From an uncultured Lachnospiraceae bacterium (GTDB lineage Bacteria; Bacillota; Clostridia; Lachnospirales; Lachnospiraceae): a stretch of 64,000 nucleotides of DNA. The position numbers were made by a program, and so were the translations under genes. Positions 16,846 to 26,584 of the stretch are shown here, piece after piece (position 1 is the stretch's first letter; each line of letters opens with the position of its first letter). The notes beneath the pieces are model-generated. The model worked only from the letters and a program-made list of their open reading frames with translations, did not search any database and was not told the DNA's origin. The stretch is from the NCBI GenBank assembly GCA_945919075.1, contig CAMEIX010000014.1:18094-82093 (forward strand), in the 5' to 3' direction.

Positions 16846-18594
16846 TTACCAATTTTCTTCGTCCGGTGCTGCCTCTTCTGCATCATCCATATCAGATTCT
16901 TCGTAAACTACAATGGGCTCCTTCTTTTCAACATAATACATGATGTACTCATCATCGACGGCAAATACAATGCCATCTCCTAAGGCCATCACATTCGTGC
17001 TATCTTCCATCACCAGTTTTTTGGATTTTGCAGTCTTTCCGGCGCTGTAAAGATCCCCGTCCTCCACATAATAAATCATTTTAGCTGATTCATTATAGGC
17101 AATACGATATGTCTTATAGTTAAAGTCATTGGAAATTCTCTCTAACTTAGAAGCACTCTTTACATAGTACAGTTCATCCTCTTCCGTAACCACGTAAATC
17201 TGGGAAAGGTCATCACTTGCAATAACATTGGTGATCTCATCTTCGGACTGGCAAACCAGCTTCGGATCCATATTTTCACTAAAGGAGTTAAATTTATACA
17301 ATGCACCCTTCTTTAATGCTAACAGGGACTTTCCGTCTGCAGCGATAGCCGCAACCACATCGCTGTCGCAAACCTTCACGCTGTCAGTACCTGCTTTATT
17401 TAACCAGAATACCTGCCCTCCGGCCATGAAAAGGGAATCCTTCAGAGACTTTTTGGTATAAATAATGCCATATCTGCCGGAAACATAATCCTCTATTGCT
17501 TCTTCATTTCCATTATAGAATCCGCTGATACTCTTGCTACAGATCTTCACCGGCTCACTCATGGAAGGTGTATAGAAATAACCGTCACCATTTTTTACAA
17601 ATACAAGTTCACTGATACTTTCGTTAAAGAAAAATTTGTCTGATACATTTTTGGCAATTTTTAAATTCTCTTTTCCATTGTAGCAATAAAGTTTAATATT
17701 GCTGCCATCACTGGAATTCATGAAATAAAGGTTTTTGCCATTGTCACTGAGGGCAATGGGATTACTTCCGTCTTTGTCAATCTTCTGTTTCTCTTTTCCG
17801 ATTCCGGCAAGATACAGGGTATTGTCGCTGCTGCCTTCATAGTCCTTAATATAAGAAACATATTTTCCGTTGGGAGAAAGTACTAATCCATAAGGATAAA
17901 CATTAGTATCAATCTTAACGGAATTATCCTTCTTTACATCATACAAATATAAAGTCTGATTATCGTAGTCCTCTTCGTCATTGATAAGATAGGCAACATA
18001 GTCACCGGAATAACTCATTTTGAAACTGGTAACTTCGTCTGCAATAGACACCGGCTCTAAGCTGCCGTCAATAAAGAATAATTCTCCATCCGAATTCAGA
18101 TAAGCATAGACCGTATTATCTTTATTGGTATCGGAAGACCGCATATCTTCTATCTCACAGGATGTACCATCTAATTTAAAAGCGGTTTCATCTATAAGTG
18201 TCACACTCTTATCTGTGTACTTGGGATATCCGGTAGATTTTTTTCCCTTACCGCCCAGAATAAATATAAGTCCCACCGCAATCACTGCTACGATCATAAC
18301 TACCAGAAGGACCCATACAAAGAAGGGTACACCCTTCTTCTCTTTTTTAGGCTCTTCCGTAACAGGAGCCGTCGTTCCCGGCTGTGTGGGCGCGGGTGTT
18401 ACCGGTACAGGTTCAGGTGCTGCTGCCTCGGGCGCAGGTGCTACCGGTACAGGTTCAGGTGCCGCCTCGGGTACAGGTGCTACCGGGGTCGGTTCCGGTA
18501 CGGGCTGGGGCACAGGCATCTCCTGCTTTGCACCACATTTATTGCAGAAAGCTGCGCCGTTCGGCAATTCATTTCCACATTGATTACAAAACAT
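16846..18594 (-). CDS. Zinc-ribbon, Pro/Ala-linker membrane beta-propeller protein (paralogue 1)
   Basis: A 582-residue protein. Residues 3-21 form a zinc ribbon (CNQC...CNKC). Residues about 27-75 are a proline/alanine/glutamate-rich repeat linker. A membrane helix lies at about 92-114. The rest is a beta-propeller-like extracytoplasmic domain with SPNGKYVSYIKD, SDNGKNLYFMN and LYDVKKDN repeats shared with the downstream gene. AAGGAGG precedes the ATG and cdd ends 16 nt upstream. The zinc ribbon plus helix layout resembles double-zinc-ribbon membrane proteins common in Clostridia; the role is unknown. Confidence 0.75.
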   Translation of the reverse strand: MFCNQCGNELPNGAAFCNKCGAKQEMPVPQPVPEPTPVAPVPEAAPEPVPVAPAPEAAAPEPVPVTPAPTQPGTTAPVTEEPKKEKKGVPFFVWVLLVVMIVAVIAVGLIFILGGKGKKSTGYPKYTDKSVTLIDETAFKLDGTSCEIEDMRSSDTNKDNTVYAYLNSDGELFFIDGSLEPVSIADEVTSFKMSYSGDYVAYLINDEEDYDNQTLYLYDVKKDNSVKIDTNVYPYGLVLSPNGKYVSYIKDYEGSSDNTLYLAGIGKEKQKIDKDGSNPIALSDNGKNLYFMNSSDGSNIKLYCYNGKENLKIAKNVSDKFFFNESISELVFVKNGDGYFYTPSMSEPVKICSKSISGFYNGNEEAIEDYVSGRYGIIYTKKSLKDSLFMAGGQVFWLNKAGTDSVKVCDSDVVAAIAADGKSLLALKKGALYKFNSFSENMDPKLVCQSEDEITNVIASDDLSQIYVVTEEDELYYVKSASKLERISNDFNYKTYRIAYNESAKMIYYVEDGDLYSAGKTAKSKKLVMEDSTNVMALGDGIVFAVDDEYIMYYVEKKEPIVVYEESDMDDAEEAAPDEENW

Positions 18595-18610
18595 ATTTTA
18601 TCCTCCTTAA

Positions 18611-19039
18611 TTAACTACCTTGTATATTCTGTGCACCGAAACTAAACGGCAGAACTTCTTCTAACAAGAATTTCTGACAATCCGCTGCACTGTTTCCCAA
18701 AATAATATAAAAACTGTCCGGGTCACAAAATTCTGCCATCACCTGTCTGCATACACCACAGGGTGCACAGAATTCCTCCTTTTCCCCTTCTTTACCGCCC
18801 ACGATTACAATGGCTGAAAACTCCCTCTCGCCTTCACTGACTGCTTTGAAAAAAGCCGTTCGTTCTGCGCAGTTTGTGGGACCGAAAGCCGCATTTTCAA
18901 TATTGCAGCCTCCATAGATTTTTCCTTCTTTTGTAAGAAGTGCCGCTCCCACCTGAAAGTGGGAATAGGGCGAATAAGCCCTTTTCCGGTAGTCACACGC
19001 TACCACAAAAAGTTCCTTTATCTGTTCATCTGCTATCAT
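18611..19039 (-). CDS. cdd: Cytidine deaminase
   Basis: A 142-residue homotetrameric-type cytidine deaminase. The zinc ligands and catalytic Glu are in CAERTAFFKA (about 54) and PCGVCRQ (about 90). It converts cytidine and deoxycytidine to uridine forms. The start overlaps the deoC stop by one base, so the two genes are translationally coupled in a nucleoside salvage operon deoD-deoC-cdd. Confidence 0.96.
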   Translation of the reverse strand: MIADEQIKELFVVACDYRKRAYSPYSHFQVGAALLTKEGKIYGGCNIENAAFGPTNCAERTAFFKAVSEGEREFSAIVIVGGKEGEKEEFCAPCGVCRQVMAEFCDPDSFYIILGNSAADCQKFLLEEVLPFSFGAQNIQGS

Positions 19040-19701
19040 CAGCGCATTTCTTCTTTCACAATCTTCACTATGCGACTGGTTCCAAGCCTGTCTGCGCCGA
19101 GAAAAATAAACTTTTCAGCGTCATCCATAGAGCTGATACCACCAGCTGCCTTGATTTTTACACCATCACCCACGTGGGAAGCAAAAATTTCAATATCCGC
19201 AAAGGTTGCTCCCGCAGTGGAAAAACCGGTGGAAGTCTTGATGAAATCGGCGCCTGCCCTGGTTACAATTTCACACATTTTAATCTTTTCCTGCTCCGTA
19301 AGTAAACAGGTTTCAATGATCACCTTTAAGATTTTTTCACCACAGGCGGCCTTTAAGGTGCGGATTTCTTCTTCCACAAGATCAAACTTCTTATCCTTTA
19401 CCCAGCCGATATTAATTACCATATCTATTTCGTCGGCACCATTCTTAATGGCATCCTTTGTCTCAAACTCCTTTACGGCAGTTGTCATATAACCGTTTGG
19501 AAAGCCGATTACAGTGCAGATAGCCAGTTTGTCTTTCACATACTCCTTTGCCTGTGCCACATAGGAAGGGGGAATACAAACCGATGCGGTCTGATATTTC
19601 ATGCCGTCATCACAAATTTGCCTGATTTCCTCCCAGGTAGCGGTCTGTGCCAGTAGGGTATGGTCCACCTTTGCCAGAATCTCTTTTACGTCCATCTCCA
19701 T
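19039..19701 (-). CDS. deoC: Deoxyribose-phosphate aldolase
   Basis: A 220-residue class I aldolase that splits 2-deoxyribose-5-phosphate to glyceraldehyde-3-phosphate and acetaldehyde. The Schiff-base lysine is in [25 protein letters not shown] and the C-terminal VKAAGG-like strand ([10 protein letters not shown]) fit the family. Start could be Met1 or Met3; both have GGGAAAGG upstream. It sits 17 nt after deoD. Confidence 0.96.
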   Translation of the reverse strand: MEMDVKEILAKVDHTLLAQTATWEEIRQICDDGMKYQTASVCIPPSYVAQAKEYVKDKLAICTVIGFPNGYMTTAVKEFETKDAIKNGADEIDMVINIGWVKDKKFDLVEEEIRTLKAACGEKILKVIIETCLLTEQEKIKMCEIVTRAGADFIKTSTGFSTAGATFADIEIFASHVGDGVKIKAAGGISSMDDAEKFIFLGADRLGTSRIVKIVKEEMR

Positions 19702-19718
19702 GCCTTTCCCTGAATCTT

Positions 19719-20420
19719 CTACGCCAGTTCCAATGCTACTTCCATCATTTCATGGAAGGTAGTCTGTCTTTCCTCTGCACTCAACGCCTCACCTGTGTAC
19801 AGATGATCCGAAATTGTCAGCATACAAAGTGCTTTTTTACCGGCTCTTGCCGCATTCATATAAAGCGCTGCCGCTTCCATTTCCACACAGAGAATCTGCA
19901 TTTTTTTCCACTGGTCATTTGCTGTCTCATCATCTGTATAGAAAGTATCGGAAGATAAAATATTGCCCACTGCAACCGAAATACCCTTACTTTCTGCAAT
20001 CTCTACGGCTTTCCTCAAAAGACCAAAGTCTGCAATAGGTGCAAATGTACCGGGCAATTTGTACTGATGCGCAAAATTGGAATTGGTACTTGCCCCCATT
20101 CCGATTACCAGATCGCGCAGGTGAACATTGTCCGAAATACCGCCTGCACTACCAATACGGATAATCTGCTCTACGCCATAAAACGCATACAACTCATAGG
20201 AATAAATCCCTATGGAAGGCATACCCATGCCTCCGCCCATGACGGAAACTTTCTTACCCTTATAGGTACCCGTATATCCAAACATATTTCTAACAGTATT
20301 AAAACAGGTAACATTTTCCAGATAATTTTCTGCAATATATTTTGCCCGCAGGGGATCACCCGGCATCAAAACAGTCTTTGCAATATCGCCTTCTTTAGCA
20401 GCATTATGTGGTGTAGCCAT
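19719..20420 (-). CDS. deoD: Purine-nucleoside phosphorylase, DeoD type
   Basis: A 233-residue hexameric-type phosphorylase that releases purine base and (deoxy)ribose-1-phosphate. [13 protein letters not shown] near the start and [14 protein letters not shown] are phosphate and substrate loops; VEMEAAALY is the ribose-binding signature, and [10 protein letters not shown] carries the catalytic Asp. It is the first gene of the salvage operon, with promoter TTGCTT-17-TAAAAT and CAAGGAGG before the ATG. Confidence 0.96.
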   Translation of the reverse strand: MATPHNAAKEGDIAKTVLMPGDPLRAKYIAENYLENVTCFNTVRNMFGYTGTYKGKKVSVMGGGMGMPSIGIYSYELYAFYGVEQIIRIGSAGGISDNVHLRDLVIGMGASTNSNFAHQYKLPGTFAPIADFGLLRKAVEIAESKGISVAVGNILSSDTFYTDDETANDQWKKMQILCVEMEAAALYMNAARAGKKALCMLTISDHLYTGEALSAEERQTTFHEMMEVALELA

Positions 20421-20451
20421 ACGAATACCTCCTTGAAAAATAGTTGGTATA

Positions 20452-20480
20452 ATTTTATCATATCAGAGGCTAAAAAGCAA
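20452..20480 (-). promoter_or_regulatory. SigA promoter of deoD-deoC-cdd
   Basis: TTGCTT (20475-20480), 17-bp spacer, TAAAAT (20452-20457) on the minus strand. Confidence 0.7.
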
Positions 20481-20498
20481 ACCACATCACAACATGTC

Positions 20499-20527
20499 TT
20501 GTTTTTTTTACTCATAAGTATCATAAT
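20499..20527 (+). promoter_or_regulatory. Promoter of the plus-strand HAD genes
   Basis: TTGTTT (20499-20504), 17-bp spacer, CATAAT (20522-20527), divergent from the deoD promoter with about 20 bp between them. Confidence 0.5.
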
Positions 20528-20593
20528 AGCAGGAGACACTATCTTCGGTGACAAATTTATTTAAGTAATGATTCACGATGACGAGGAAATAAT

Positions 20594-21247
20594 ATGAAAG
20601 ATTTTGAAGCTGTCGTCTTTGATATGGACGGAGTCATTTTTGATTCGGAAAAACTGGTACTCCGTGCCTGGAAGGAAGTCGCACAAAAATATCATATTCC
20701 GGACATTGAAACCGTCTGTATGGAGTGCCTGGGCCTGAACCAGACTGCATCCTATGAGAAATTCTGTGAAAAATACGGGAAAGATTTTCCGTATGAGGAA
20801 TATAAAAAAGAAACCCGCGCCCTGTTTTTCGGACCCTTCTATGGGGAACATCTCCCGATAAAACCCGGAACCGAAGAACTGCTTACTTTTCTTGCAGACC
20901 ATCATAAGAAAATCGCCCTGGCTTCTTCTACCCGAAAGGAACTGGTAGTGAAAGAACTGACGGATGCCGGACTAATTGATTATTTTGATACGATTGTCTG
21001 CGGTGATATGGTGACACATAGCAAGCCTCACCCGGAAATTTTTGTAACCGCCTGTAAAAACCTTGGTGTTCCGGTTGAAAAAGCCTATGCTATTGAGGAT
21101 TCATTTAATGGAATCCGCGCTGCTTATACAGGAAAACTACGTCCCATTATGGTGCCGGACATGGTAAAGCCTACCGATGAAATCCTGTCCCTTACCGAAA
21201 TCTGCCTACGCAGTCTGAAAGAGGTAAAAGATTACCTGGCGCAATAA
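20594..21247 (+). CDS. HAD-superfamily phosphatase, beta-phosphoglucomutase-like
   Basis: A 217-residue HAD hydrolase. Motif I DMDGVIFDSE is at about 10-19, motif II in ALASSTRK, motif III lysine in HSKPHPEIF and motif IV AIEDSFNGIRAA. A helical cap at about 20-85 places it in subclass I with phosphoglycolate phosphatases and beta-phosphoglucomutases. The substrate cannot be read from sequence. It is followed 47 nt later by a second HAD gene on the same strand. Confidence 0.88.
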   Translation: MKDFEAVVFDMDGVIFDSEKLVLRAWKEVAQKYHIPDIETVCMECLGLNQTASYEKFCEKYGKDFPYEEYKKETRALFFGPFYGEHLPIKPGTEELLTFLADHHKKIALASSTRKELVVKELTDAGLIDYFDTIVCGDMVTHSKPHPEIFVTACKNLGVPVEKAYAIEDSFNGIRAAYTGKLRPIMVPDMVKPTDEILSLTEICLRSLKEVKDYLAQ

Positions 21248-21294
21248 GCATACAAATTTCCACAGGATAAACTGTGCCGGAAAGGAATTAACTC

Positions 21295-22107
21295 ATGCAG
21301 AAGAAACTTCTGGTTTTGGATATAGACGGAACCTTAACCAATTCCAAAAAAGAGATTACAAAAAAAACAAAGCAGAAATTGTTTGATATTCAGAAAATGG
21401 GACATATTGTCATGCTGGCCAGCGGCCGTCCCACCCCCGGAATGATCCGGTATGCCAGGGAATTAAAGCTCGCTGAATACGGTGGTTACCTGCTTTCCTA
21501 TAACGGAGCCCGTATTGTGGACTGTAAAACCGGCCAGGTAATTTATCAGCGGACCCTGCCCGGCGAAACCATCCCAAAACTTTACAAATTTGCAAAGAAA
21601 CACCATTGCGGAATTATCAGTTACGAAAAGGATACCGTTCTTTCCGGTAATGGATTGGATGAATATATTAAACTGGAGGCCCGTATCAACGGTATTCCCA
21701 TCAGGGAAATTGACAATTTTGCAGACTATATCACGTTCCCGGTGAATAAATGTCTGATGACCGCAGAACCGAAAGATGCCGAGGTCTATGTGGGAATGCT
21801 GCAAAAGGAATTTGGAGATACCTTAAGTATTTATCGCTCCGAACCCTTTTTTATTGAAATTATGCCCTATAATATAGACAAGGCAGCCTCCCTTGACAGG
21901 ACACTGCCCTATTTAAATCTTACCAGGAAAAATACCATCTGTTGTGGAGACGGTTACAATGACATCAGCATGATTCAATACGCAAATATCGGTGTAGCCA
22001 TGAAAAATGCAAGAGAGGAAGTTCAAGCGGTTGCTGATTTTATCACCGACTCTAATGATGAAGACGGTCTGGTAAGGGTAATTGATACTTTTATACTAAA
22101 TTCATAG
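21295..22107 (+). CDS. Cof-type HAD hydrolase
   Basis: A 270-residue HAD IIB (Cof) phosphatase. Motif I is DIDGTLTNSKKEI (residues 9-21), motif II LASGRP, the C2 cap fills the middle, and CCGDGYNDISMI plus GVAMKNA near the C-terminus are motif IV. Family members dephosphorylate sugar phosphates or cofactor precursors such as FMN. GGAAAGGAATTAACTC precedes the ATG. It converges with pyrG. Confidence 0.9.
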   Translation: MQKKLLVLDIDGTLTNSKKEITKKTKQKLFDIQKMGHIVMLASGRPTPGMIRYARELKLAEYGGYLLSYNGARIVDCKTGQVIYQRTLPGETIPKLYKFAKKHHCGIISYEKDTVLSGNGLDEYIKLEARINGIPIREIDNFADYITFPVNKCLMTAEPKDAEVYVGMLQKEFGDTLSIYRSEPFFIEIMPYNIDKAASLDRTLPYLNLTRKNTICCGDGYNDISMIQYANIGVAMKNAREEVQAVADFITDSNDEDGLVRVIDTFILNS

Positions 22108-22110
22108 GTG

Positions 22111-22160
22111 ATCGTGAGCAAATTCACGATTCATGGATTGACCCGGCTATGCCGGGTCTT
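22111..22160. terminator. Hairpins between convergent HAD gene and pyrG
   Basis: ATCGTGA-6 nt-TCACGAT (22111-22130) is followed by a strong GACCCGGC-TAT-GCCGGGTC stem (22140-22158) that ends two bases before the pyrG stop codon. Ts follow on the plus side, so it mainly stops the HAD transcript. Confidence 0.65.
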
Positions 22161-22161
22161 A

Positions 22162-23763
22162 TTATCTGTTTTTTATGGATGCTTCCACAAATCCCATAAA
22201 CAGGGGATGCGGTTTGTTAGGGCGGCTCTTGAATTCCGGATGATACTGAACGCCTACATAAAAGTCATTGTCCGGAATTTCCACCGTTTCCACCAGTCTC
22301 TTGTCCGGACTGGTACCACTTAAAACAAGACCTTTTTCTGCAAGGAGCTCCCTGTAATCATTGTTAAATTCATATCTGTGACGATGTCTTTCGGCAATCT
22401 CCGTTTTTCCGTAACAACTTTCCATCCTGGTACCCGGTGCAATCACGCAGGGATAACTTCCCAGTCGTAATGTGCCGCCCTTATCGATGTCATCATACTG
22501 TCCCGGCATAAAATCGATTACCTTATGCGCACACATGGGTGAAAATTCTCCGGAGTTTGCGTCCGCAAGGCCTGCCACATCACGGGCAAAGGCGATAACC
22601 GCAATCTGCATACCGAGACAAATTCCAAAATACGGTTTTTTCTCGGCTCTGGCATAACTTGCAGCAAGAATCATTCCCTCTATACCACGATCACCAAAAC
22701 CTCCCGGTACAATAATGCCATCCACTTTATCCAGTATTTCCTTATAATTTTCCTTATTAATTCCTTCCGAATCAATCCATTCAATCTTTACTTCAGCTTC
22801 TTTAGCATATCCGGCATGACGAAGCGCTTCCGCAACGGAAAGATAGGCATCATGCAACTGCACATATTTTCCTACAAGACCGATTTTCACCGTCTTTTTC
22901 GGATTTTTAATCTTATCCACGAGAGCACTCCACTCTGTCAGGTCGGGTAACGGTGCGTCTATTTTAAGTTCTCTGCAGACAATGGAGGACATACCCGCTT
23001 TTTCCAGCATAAGAGGAGCCTCATATAAAGTGGATAATGTCAGGTTCTCAATCACACAATCCGGCTTGACATTACAGAAACCTGCAATTTTCTTGAAAAT
23101 ACTTTCATCCGTAATAGGTTCATCCGTACGAAGCACAATCATGTTTGGAGAAATGCCCAGTCCCTGCAATTCTTTAACGGAATGCTGGGTAGGTTTGGAT
23201 TTATGTTCACCGGAGGCTTTTAAGTAAGGTACCAGTGTCACATGGATGTAAAATACATTGTCGCTTCCCACTTCATGCCCTACCTGTCGTATGGCTTCAA
23301 TAAAAGGCTGGCTTTCAATATCACCGATAGTACCGCCTATTTCCGTAATCACCACATCCGCGTCGGTCTTTTTGCCCACACTGTATATAAAATGCTTGAT
23401 TTCATCCGTAATGTGAGGAATGGTTTGCACCGTGCTTCCCAGATATTCCCCTCGTCTTTCCTTGTCAATGACATTGGAATAAACCTTTCCGGTAGTCAGA
23501 TTTGAATATTTATTTAAATCCTCATCTATAAACCGCTCATAATGACCCAGGTCAAGATCTGTTTCGGCACCATCCTCTGTTACATATACTTCACCATGCT
23601 GGTAAGGACTCATGGTTCCGGGATCCACGTTGATATAGGGATCCAGTTTCTGTGCCGCTACTTTAAGGCCTCTTACCTTCAGAAGCCTTCCCAAAGAAGC
23701 CGCTGTAATTCCCTTTCCCAATCCGGAAACCACACCCCCGGTTACAAAAATGTACTTTGCCAT
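22162..23763 (-). CDS. pyrG: CTP synthase
   Basis: A 533-residue enzyme making CTP from UTP, ATP and glutamine. The synthetase domain begins [17 protein letters not shown]; the class I glutamine amidotransferase domain carries [12 protein letters not shown], the catalytic Cys in GICLGMQ (about 378) and C-terminal H-P-E in [10 protein letters not shown]. The leader holds two small hairpins before AGGAGG. Length matches the family. Confidence 0.98.
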   Translation of the reverse strand: MAKYIFVTGGVVSGLGKGITAASLGRLLKVRGLKVAAQKLDPYINVDPGTMSPYQHGEVYVTEDGAETDLDLGHYERFIDEDLNKYSNLTTGKVYSNVIDKERRGEYLGSTVQTIPHITDEIKHFIYSVGKKTDADVVITEIGGTIGDIESQPFIEAIRQVGHEVGSDNVFYIHVTLVPYLKASGEHKSKPTQHSVKELQGLGISPNMIVLRTDEPITDESIFKKIAGFCNVKPDCVIENLTLSTLYEAPLMLEKAGMSSIVCRELKIDAPLPDLTEWSALVDKIKNPKKTVKIGLVGKYVQLHDAYLSVAEALRHAGYAKEAEVKIEWIDSEGINKENYKEILDKVDGIIVPGGFGDRGIEGMILAASYARAEKKPYFGICLGMQIAVIAFARDVAGLADANSGEFSPMCAHKVIDFMPGQYDDIDKGGTLRLGSYPCVIAPGTRMESCYGKTEIAERHRHRYEFNNDYRELLAEKGLVLSGTSPDKRLVETVEIPDNDFYVGVQYHPEFKSRPNKPHPLFMGFVEASIKNR

Positions 23764-23777
23764 ACGAAATTCCTCCT

Positions 23778-23833
23778 ACTTGTTTCGACAAGTCCTAATA
23801 CACAGAGACGAGATACGCTTCGCAAATCTCGTC
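23778..23833 (-). promoter_or_regulatory. pyrG leader hairpins
   Basis: In the minus-strand leader a GACGAGAT-11 nt-ATCTCGTC stem (23807-23833) and an ACTTGT-CGAA-ACAAGT stem (23778-23793) precede the pyrG SD, the second by no bases. No T-run follows, so this is not a simple attenuator. The second could limit SD access. Confidence 0.4.
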
Positions 23834-23844
23834 GCTATATCATA

Positions 23845-23881
23845 CAAAAAAGGTGTCTTTGAGACCATTCTCAAAGACACC
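23845..23881 (-). terminator. Terminator of the ECF S-component gene
   Basis: GGTGTCTTTGAGA / TCTCAAAGACACC (23852-23881) with a 4-nt loop is followed on the minus strand by TTTTTT (23845-23850). Confidence 0.88.
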
Positions 23882-23907
23882 CTTGTCTTTCATTATTCAA
23901 AATCAAA

Positions 23908-24480
23908 TTATAATAAGGTTTTCTTACCGATATTGATAATCCGAACAATTACAACACTAAGTACCACATTGACTGCCATTTCTACTAGGAAATTCAATCC
24001 TACAAGACCAAAGAGCATATACGCACCTACGTTTTCAAATCCGGTTGCAGCAGCCCAGCCTTTGATTGTTTCATAGAAGAATAAACGGCAACCCAGTAAG
24101 AAAATACCGGTATTTACGATGGGTGCTGAAATTGCTGCTACAAGCACTGCCACGAAATTATTTACCTTCTTAAGCGCATTGTAAATAAGTCCTGCAACAA
24201 GACCGGCCATGATACCCTTCAAAAGACAGGTAACAATTGTACCGGGAACGCTGACTGCGAGGAATGCTCCTGCATCCGTAAAAAGTACAATCATACCGAA
24301 GATAAATCCCAGCCATGCTCCGGCAATCCATCCGTAAAGCGCTGCACCTACCACAATGGGAATCAATACAAAAGTTACACTAAAGGGACCAAATTTGATT
24401 CCGACTGCAAGGCTCTGTAATACAGCCACAATCGCCGTAAGAAGTCCGATTCCTACGATTTTTTTTGTTTTGTTGTTCAT
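23908..24480 (-). CDS. ECF transporter S component
   Basis: A 190-residue integral membrane protein with about six helices. The start KKIVGIGLLTAIVAVLQ, the FGPFSVTFVLIPIVVGAALYG segment and G-W-I-AGAWLGF resemble substrate-binding S components of energy-coupling-factor vitamin transporters. No riboswitch or biosynthetic neighbour identifies the vitamin. The shared energising module is not in this window. ATG 24478-24480 follows AAGGAGG at about 10 nt; a TTG two codons earlier is the alternative. Confidence 0.78.
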   Translation of the reverse strand: MNNKTKKIVGIGLLTAIVAVLQSLAVGIKFGPFSVTFVLIPIVVGAALYGWIAGAWLGFIFGMIVLFTDAGAFLAVSVPGTIVTCLLKGIMAGLVAGLIYNALKKVNNFVAVLVAAISAPIVNTGIFLLGCRLFFYETIKGWAAATGFENVGAYMLFGLVGLNFLVEMAVNVVLSVVIVRIINIGKKTLL

Positions 24481-24540
24481 ATTCAATTTTCCTCCTTGTT
24501 ATCATTCTTCCTACCGGAAGATACAATACAATACACGGAC

Positions 24541-24569
24541 ATATTAGCATTTTTAATTTTCTTTTTCAA
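24541..24569 (-). promoter_or_regulatory. SigA promoter of the ECF S-component gene
   Basis: TTGAAA (24564-24569), 17-bp spacer, TAATAT (24541-24546) on the minus strand. No terminator is visible between the antiporter operon stop at 24577 and this promoter. Confidence 0.65.
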
Positions 24570-24576
24570 GTATTTT

Positions 24577-26571
24577 CTACATCAAAATAATATATACCAA
24601 TACAAATCCCAGTCCGAGGCAGAACATCAAAAGGCCGAAAGAAAGACTTCTTTGAATAAGAAAGGTATTTTCTTTAAGATCCTCCTGCTGCATTGCCATG
24701 GCATGCACATAGTTTTTCTCCTTCGGATTCTTTCGGTTCCAAAGGCAGTTACCCAGAGCCTGTATGCCGTTTAGGATTCCACCGACAGCATCCGAAAGAA
24801 AGCTTCCCTCAACCCTTTCCGTGGGAATCGGACTATCCTTCATAATGGTCTTTCGAAGAAGGACCACAATGCTATCCACAAAGGAATCCAAAATTCTGCA
24901 GATTACCCCAAAAAGGAAAGGCAGAAATCCAAGTAAAACCGGTCTGTACAGAAGATTCTCGAGATCCAGCCAATTTGGCCAGAGATTGACATATCCCTTC
25001 TTTTCCGACAGAAGCACAGTGCGGATAAATGCTAAATATACCACGGCACCTATCACAACCGAAATCATTGCACCTTTCAGATTTCCTATGGAAAAATAGT
25101 TCACTCTTTCCCCGAAGTTCCTTAAATTCATGAAGCCTTGTCCGAATTCTGCTACCCTATCCATAATCCGGTAAGGGAAAAGCCCCCAGATAAAAAGTAC
25201 CAGGGCGCTGACCGAAAGTGCCAGCCTGCTTCCCAGATTCATATAAGAATGCTTTTCATCATATTTTTTCTGCAATCTCTCATCTGGATTCTTTTCCACA
25301 AAAATGGCTACAAAAAGCTTGGTCATATAAGCAATGGTAAGTCCGCCGGAGAATAGGAAAATATACTCTACAAAACGAAATCCCATACCGCCGCCATATT
25401 CCACAATACTCTCATGCAGCAGAGTTTTACTGATGTAACCCCCAAATAACGGAATGCCTCCGATGGCTAAAGCTCCAACAAGGAAAATCACCTTGAGTAA
25501 AGGCTTCTTTCTTCCATAGCCGCGGATATCATTCAGATTCAAAGCATGTGTATTCATGAAAATAACGCCTGCTGCCATAAACAATACCAGCTTAATCAGG
25601 GAATGATTGCCCATGTGCAGTAAAGTACCGTGAACCGCAAGTGCATTTTCTTCACCAAGTAGGCCCTGCATCCCCACTCCCACCAGAATAAAGCCTATCT
25701 GGGACATGGAAGAACAGGCCAGAGTTCTCTTCAAATCCACGGAAAATACCGCTAACAGAGCACCTCCAAACATGGTAAGCACCCCTATGACCAGAATAAT
25801 CATTCCCCAGGTTTTATCGTACAAAAACAGATTACAGCTAAGAATCAGGATTCCGTAAATACCTGTTTTGGTAAGAATACCGGACAAAAGGGCGCTGGCA
25901 GGTGCCGGTGCCACAGGATGTGCCTTGGGAAGCCAGATATGCAATGGAAATGCACCTGCTTTTGCCCCAAATCCAAACAAAATACAAAGACCTGCCGCAA
26001 AAATCACCTGTTTATTGTTGCAAAGCCGGTATGCTGCAAGCAGTTCGGAAATGGTAAGAGTACCAAGTTCAAAATACAGGATAAAAATACCCATGAGCAT
26101 CACAAGACCACCTATAACCGCAACTCCAAGATAAGTCTCAGCCGCTCTAAGCGATGGCACATTTTCCTCCTGAGCCACCCAGACATAGGAGGTAAAAGAC
26201 ATTATCTCAAAGAAAATAAAGGTGGTAAAAAGGTCTGCGGAAAAGAATACACCCAACGTTGCTGCCTCCGTCAAAAGAAGAAAAAGGTAAAATCGTCCCA
26301 CATTATGATGCTTCTTAAAATACTCCTGACAAAGAAGACTGACCATAAACCACATAAACACAGCAATGAGACCATAAATTGTCCGAAATCCGTCCACCAC
26401 AAAATGAAGACCAAATCCACATATGCCGGGAATTTCCGGACAGATATCCACCTCTTTTGTAATACGAAGCACCAAAAGAGCATCCATGAACAGGAAAACA
26501 AGGAATGTAACCAAAATCGTAAAAACACTGTATATATTTAATTTTTTAACTTCTTTCATCGTATCGTTCAT
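24577..26571 (-). CDS. NuoL/MrpA/D-type antiporter subunit, fourth copy, C-terminally extended
   Basis: A 664-residue polytopic protein of the proton-translocating NuoL/M/N-MrpA/D family (PF00361 type). It has conserved GFGAKAGAFPLHIWLPKAHPVAPAPASALLSG with the HPVAP motif and discontinuous-helix lysine, and a second HMGNHSLIKLVLFMAAG segment. It is about 160 residues longer than its sisters; the C-terminal part has three more helices, the last at the very end (GLLMFCLGLGFVLVYIIL). It is the last gene of the ten-gene operon. ATG 26569-26571 has GGGAGGTG at good spacing. It may substitute for the N-terminal part of MrpA. Confidence 0.85.
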   Translation of the reverse strand: MNDTMKEVKKLNIYSVFTILVTFLVFLFMDALLVLRITKEVDICPEIPGICGFGLHFVVDGFRTIYGLIAVFMWFMVSLLCQEYFKKHHNVGRFYLFLLLTEAATLGVFFSADLFTTFIFFEIMSFTSYVWVAQEENVPSLRAAETYLGVAVIGGLVMLMGIFILYFELGTLTISELLAAYRLCNNKQVIFAAGLCILFGFGAKAGAFPLHIWLPKAHPVAPAPASALLSGILTKTGIYGILILSCNLFLYDKTWGMIILVIGVLTMFGGALLAVFSVDLKRTLACSSMSQIGFILVGVGMQGLLGEENALAVHGTLLHMGNHSLIKLVLFMAAGVIFMNTHALNLNDIRGYGRKKPLLKVIFLVGALAIGGIPLFGGYISKTLLHESIVEYGGGMGFRFVEYIFLFSGGLTIAYMTKLFVAIFVEKNPDERLQKKYDEKHSYMNLGSRLALSVSALVLFIWGLFPYRIMDRVAEFGQGFMNLRNFGERVNYFSIGNLKGAMISVVIGAVVYLAFIRTVLLSEKKGYVNLWPNWLDLENLLYRPVLLGFLPFLFGVICRILDSFVDSIVVLLRKTIMKDSPIPTERVEGSFLSDAVGGILNGIQALGNCLWNRKNPKEKNYVHAMAMQQEDLKENTFLIQRSLSFGLLMFCLGLGFVLVYIILM

Positions 26572-26584
26572 TCCGGTCACCTCC

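Noticed and set aside
23778..23793. TGTCGAA in the pyrG leader as a Spo0A box
   Set aside because: It is the loop and arm of a perfect small hairpin beside the SD, not at a promoter.
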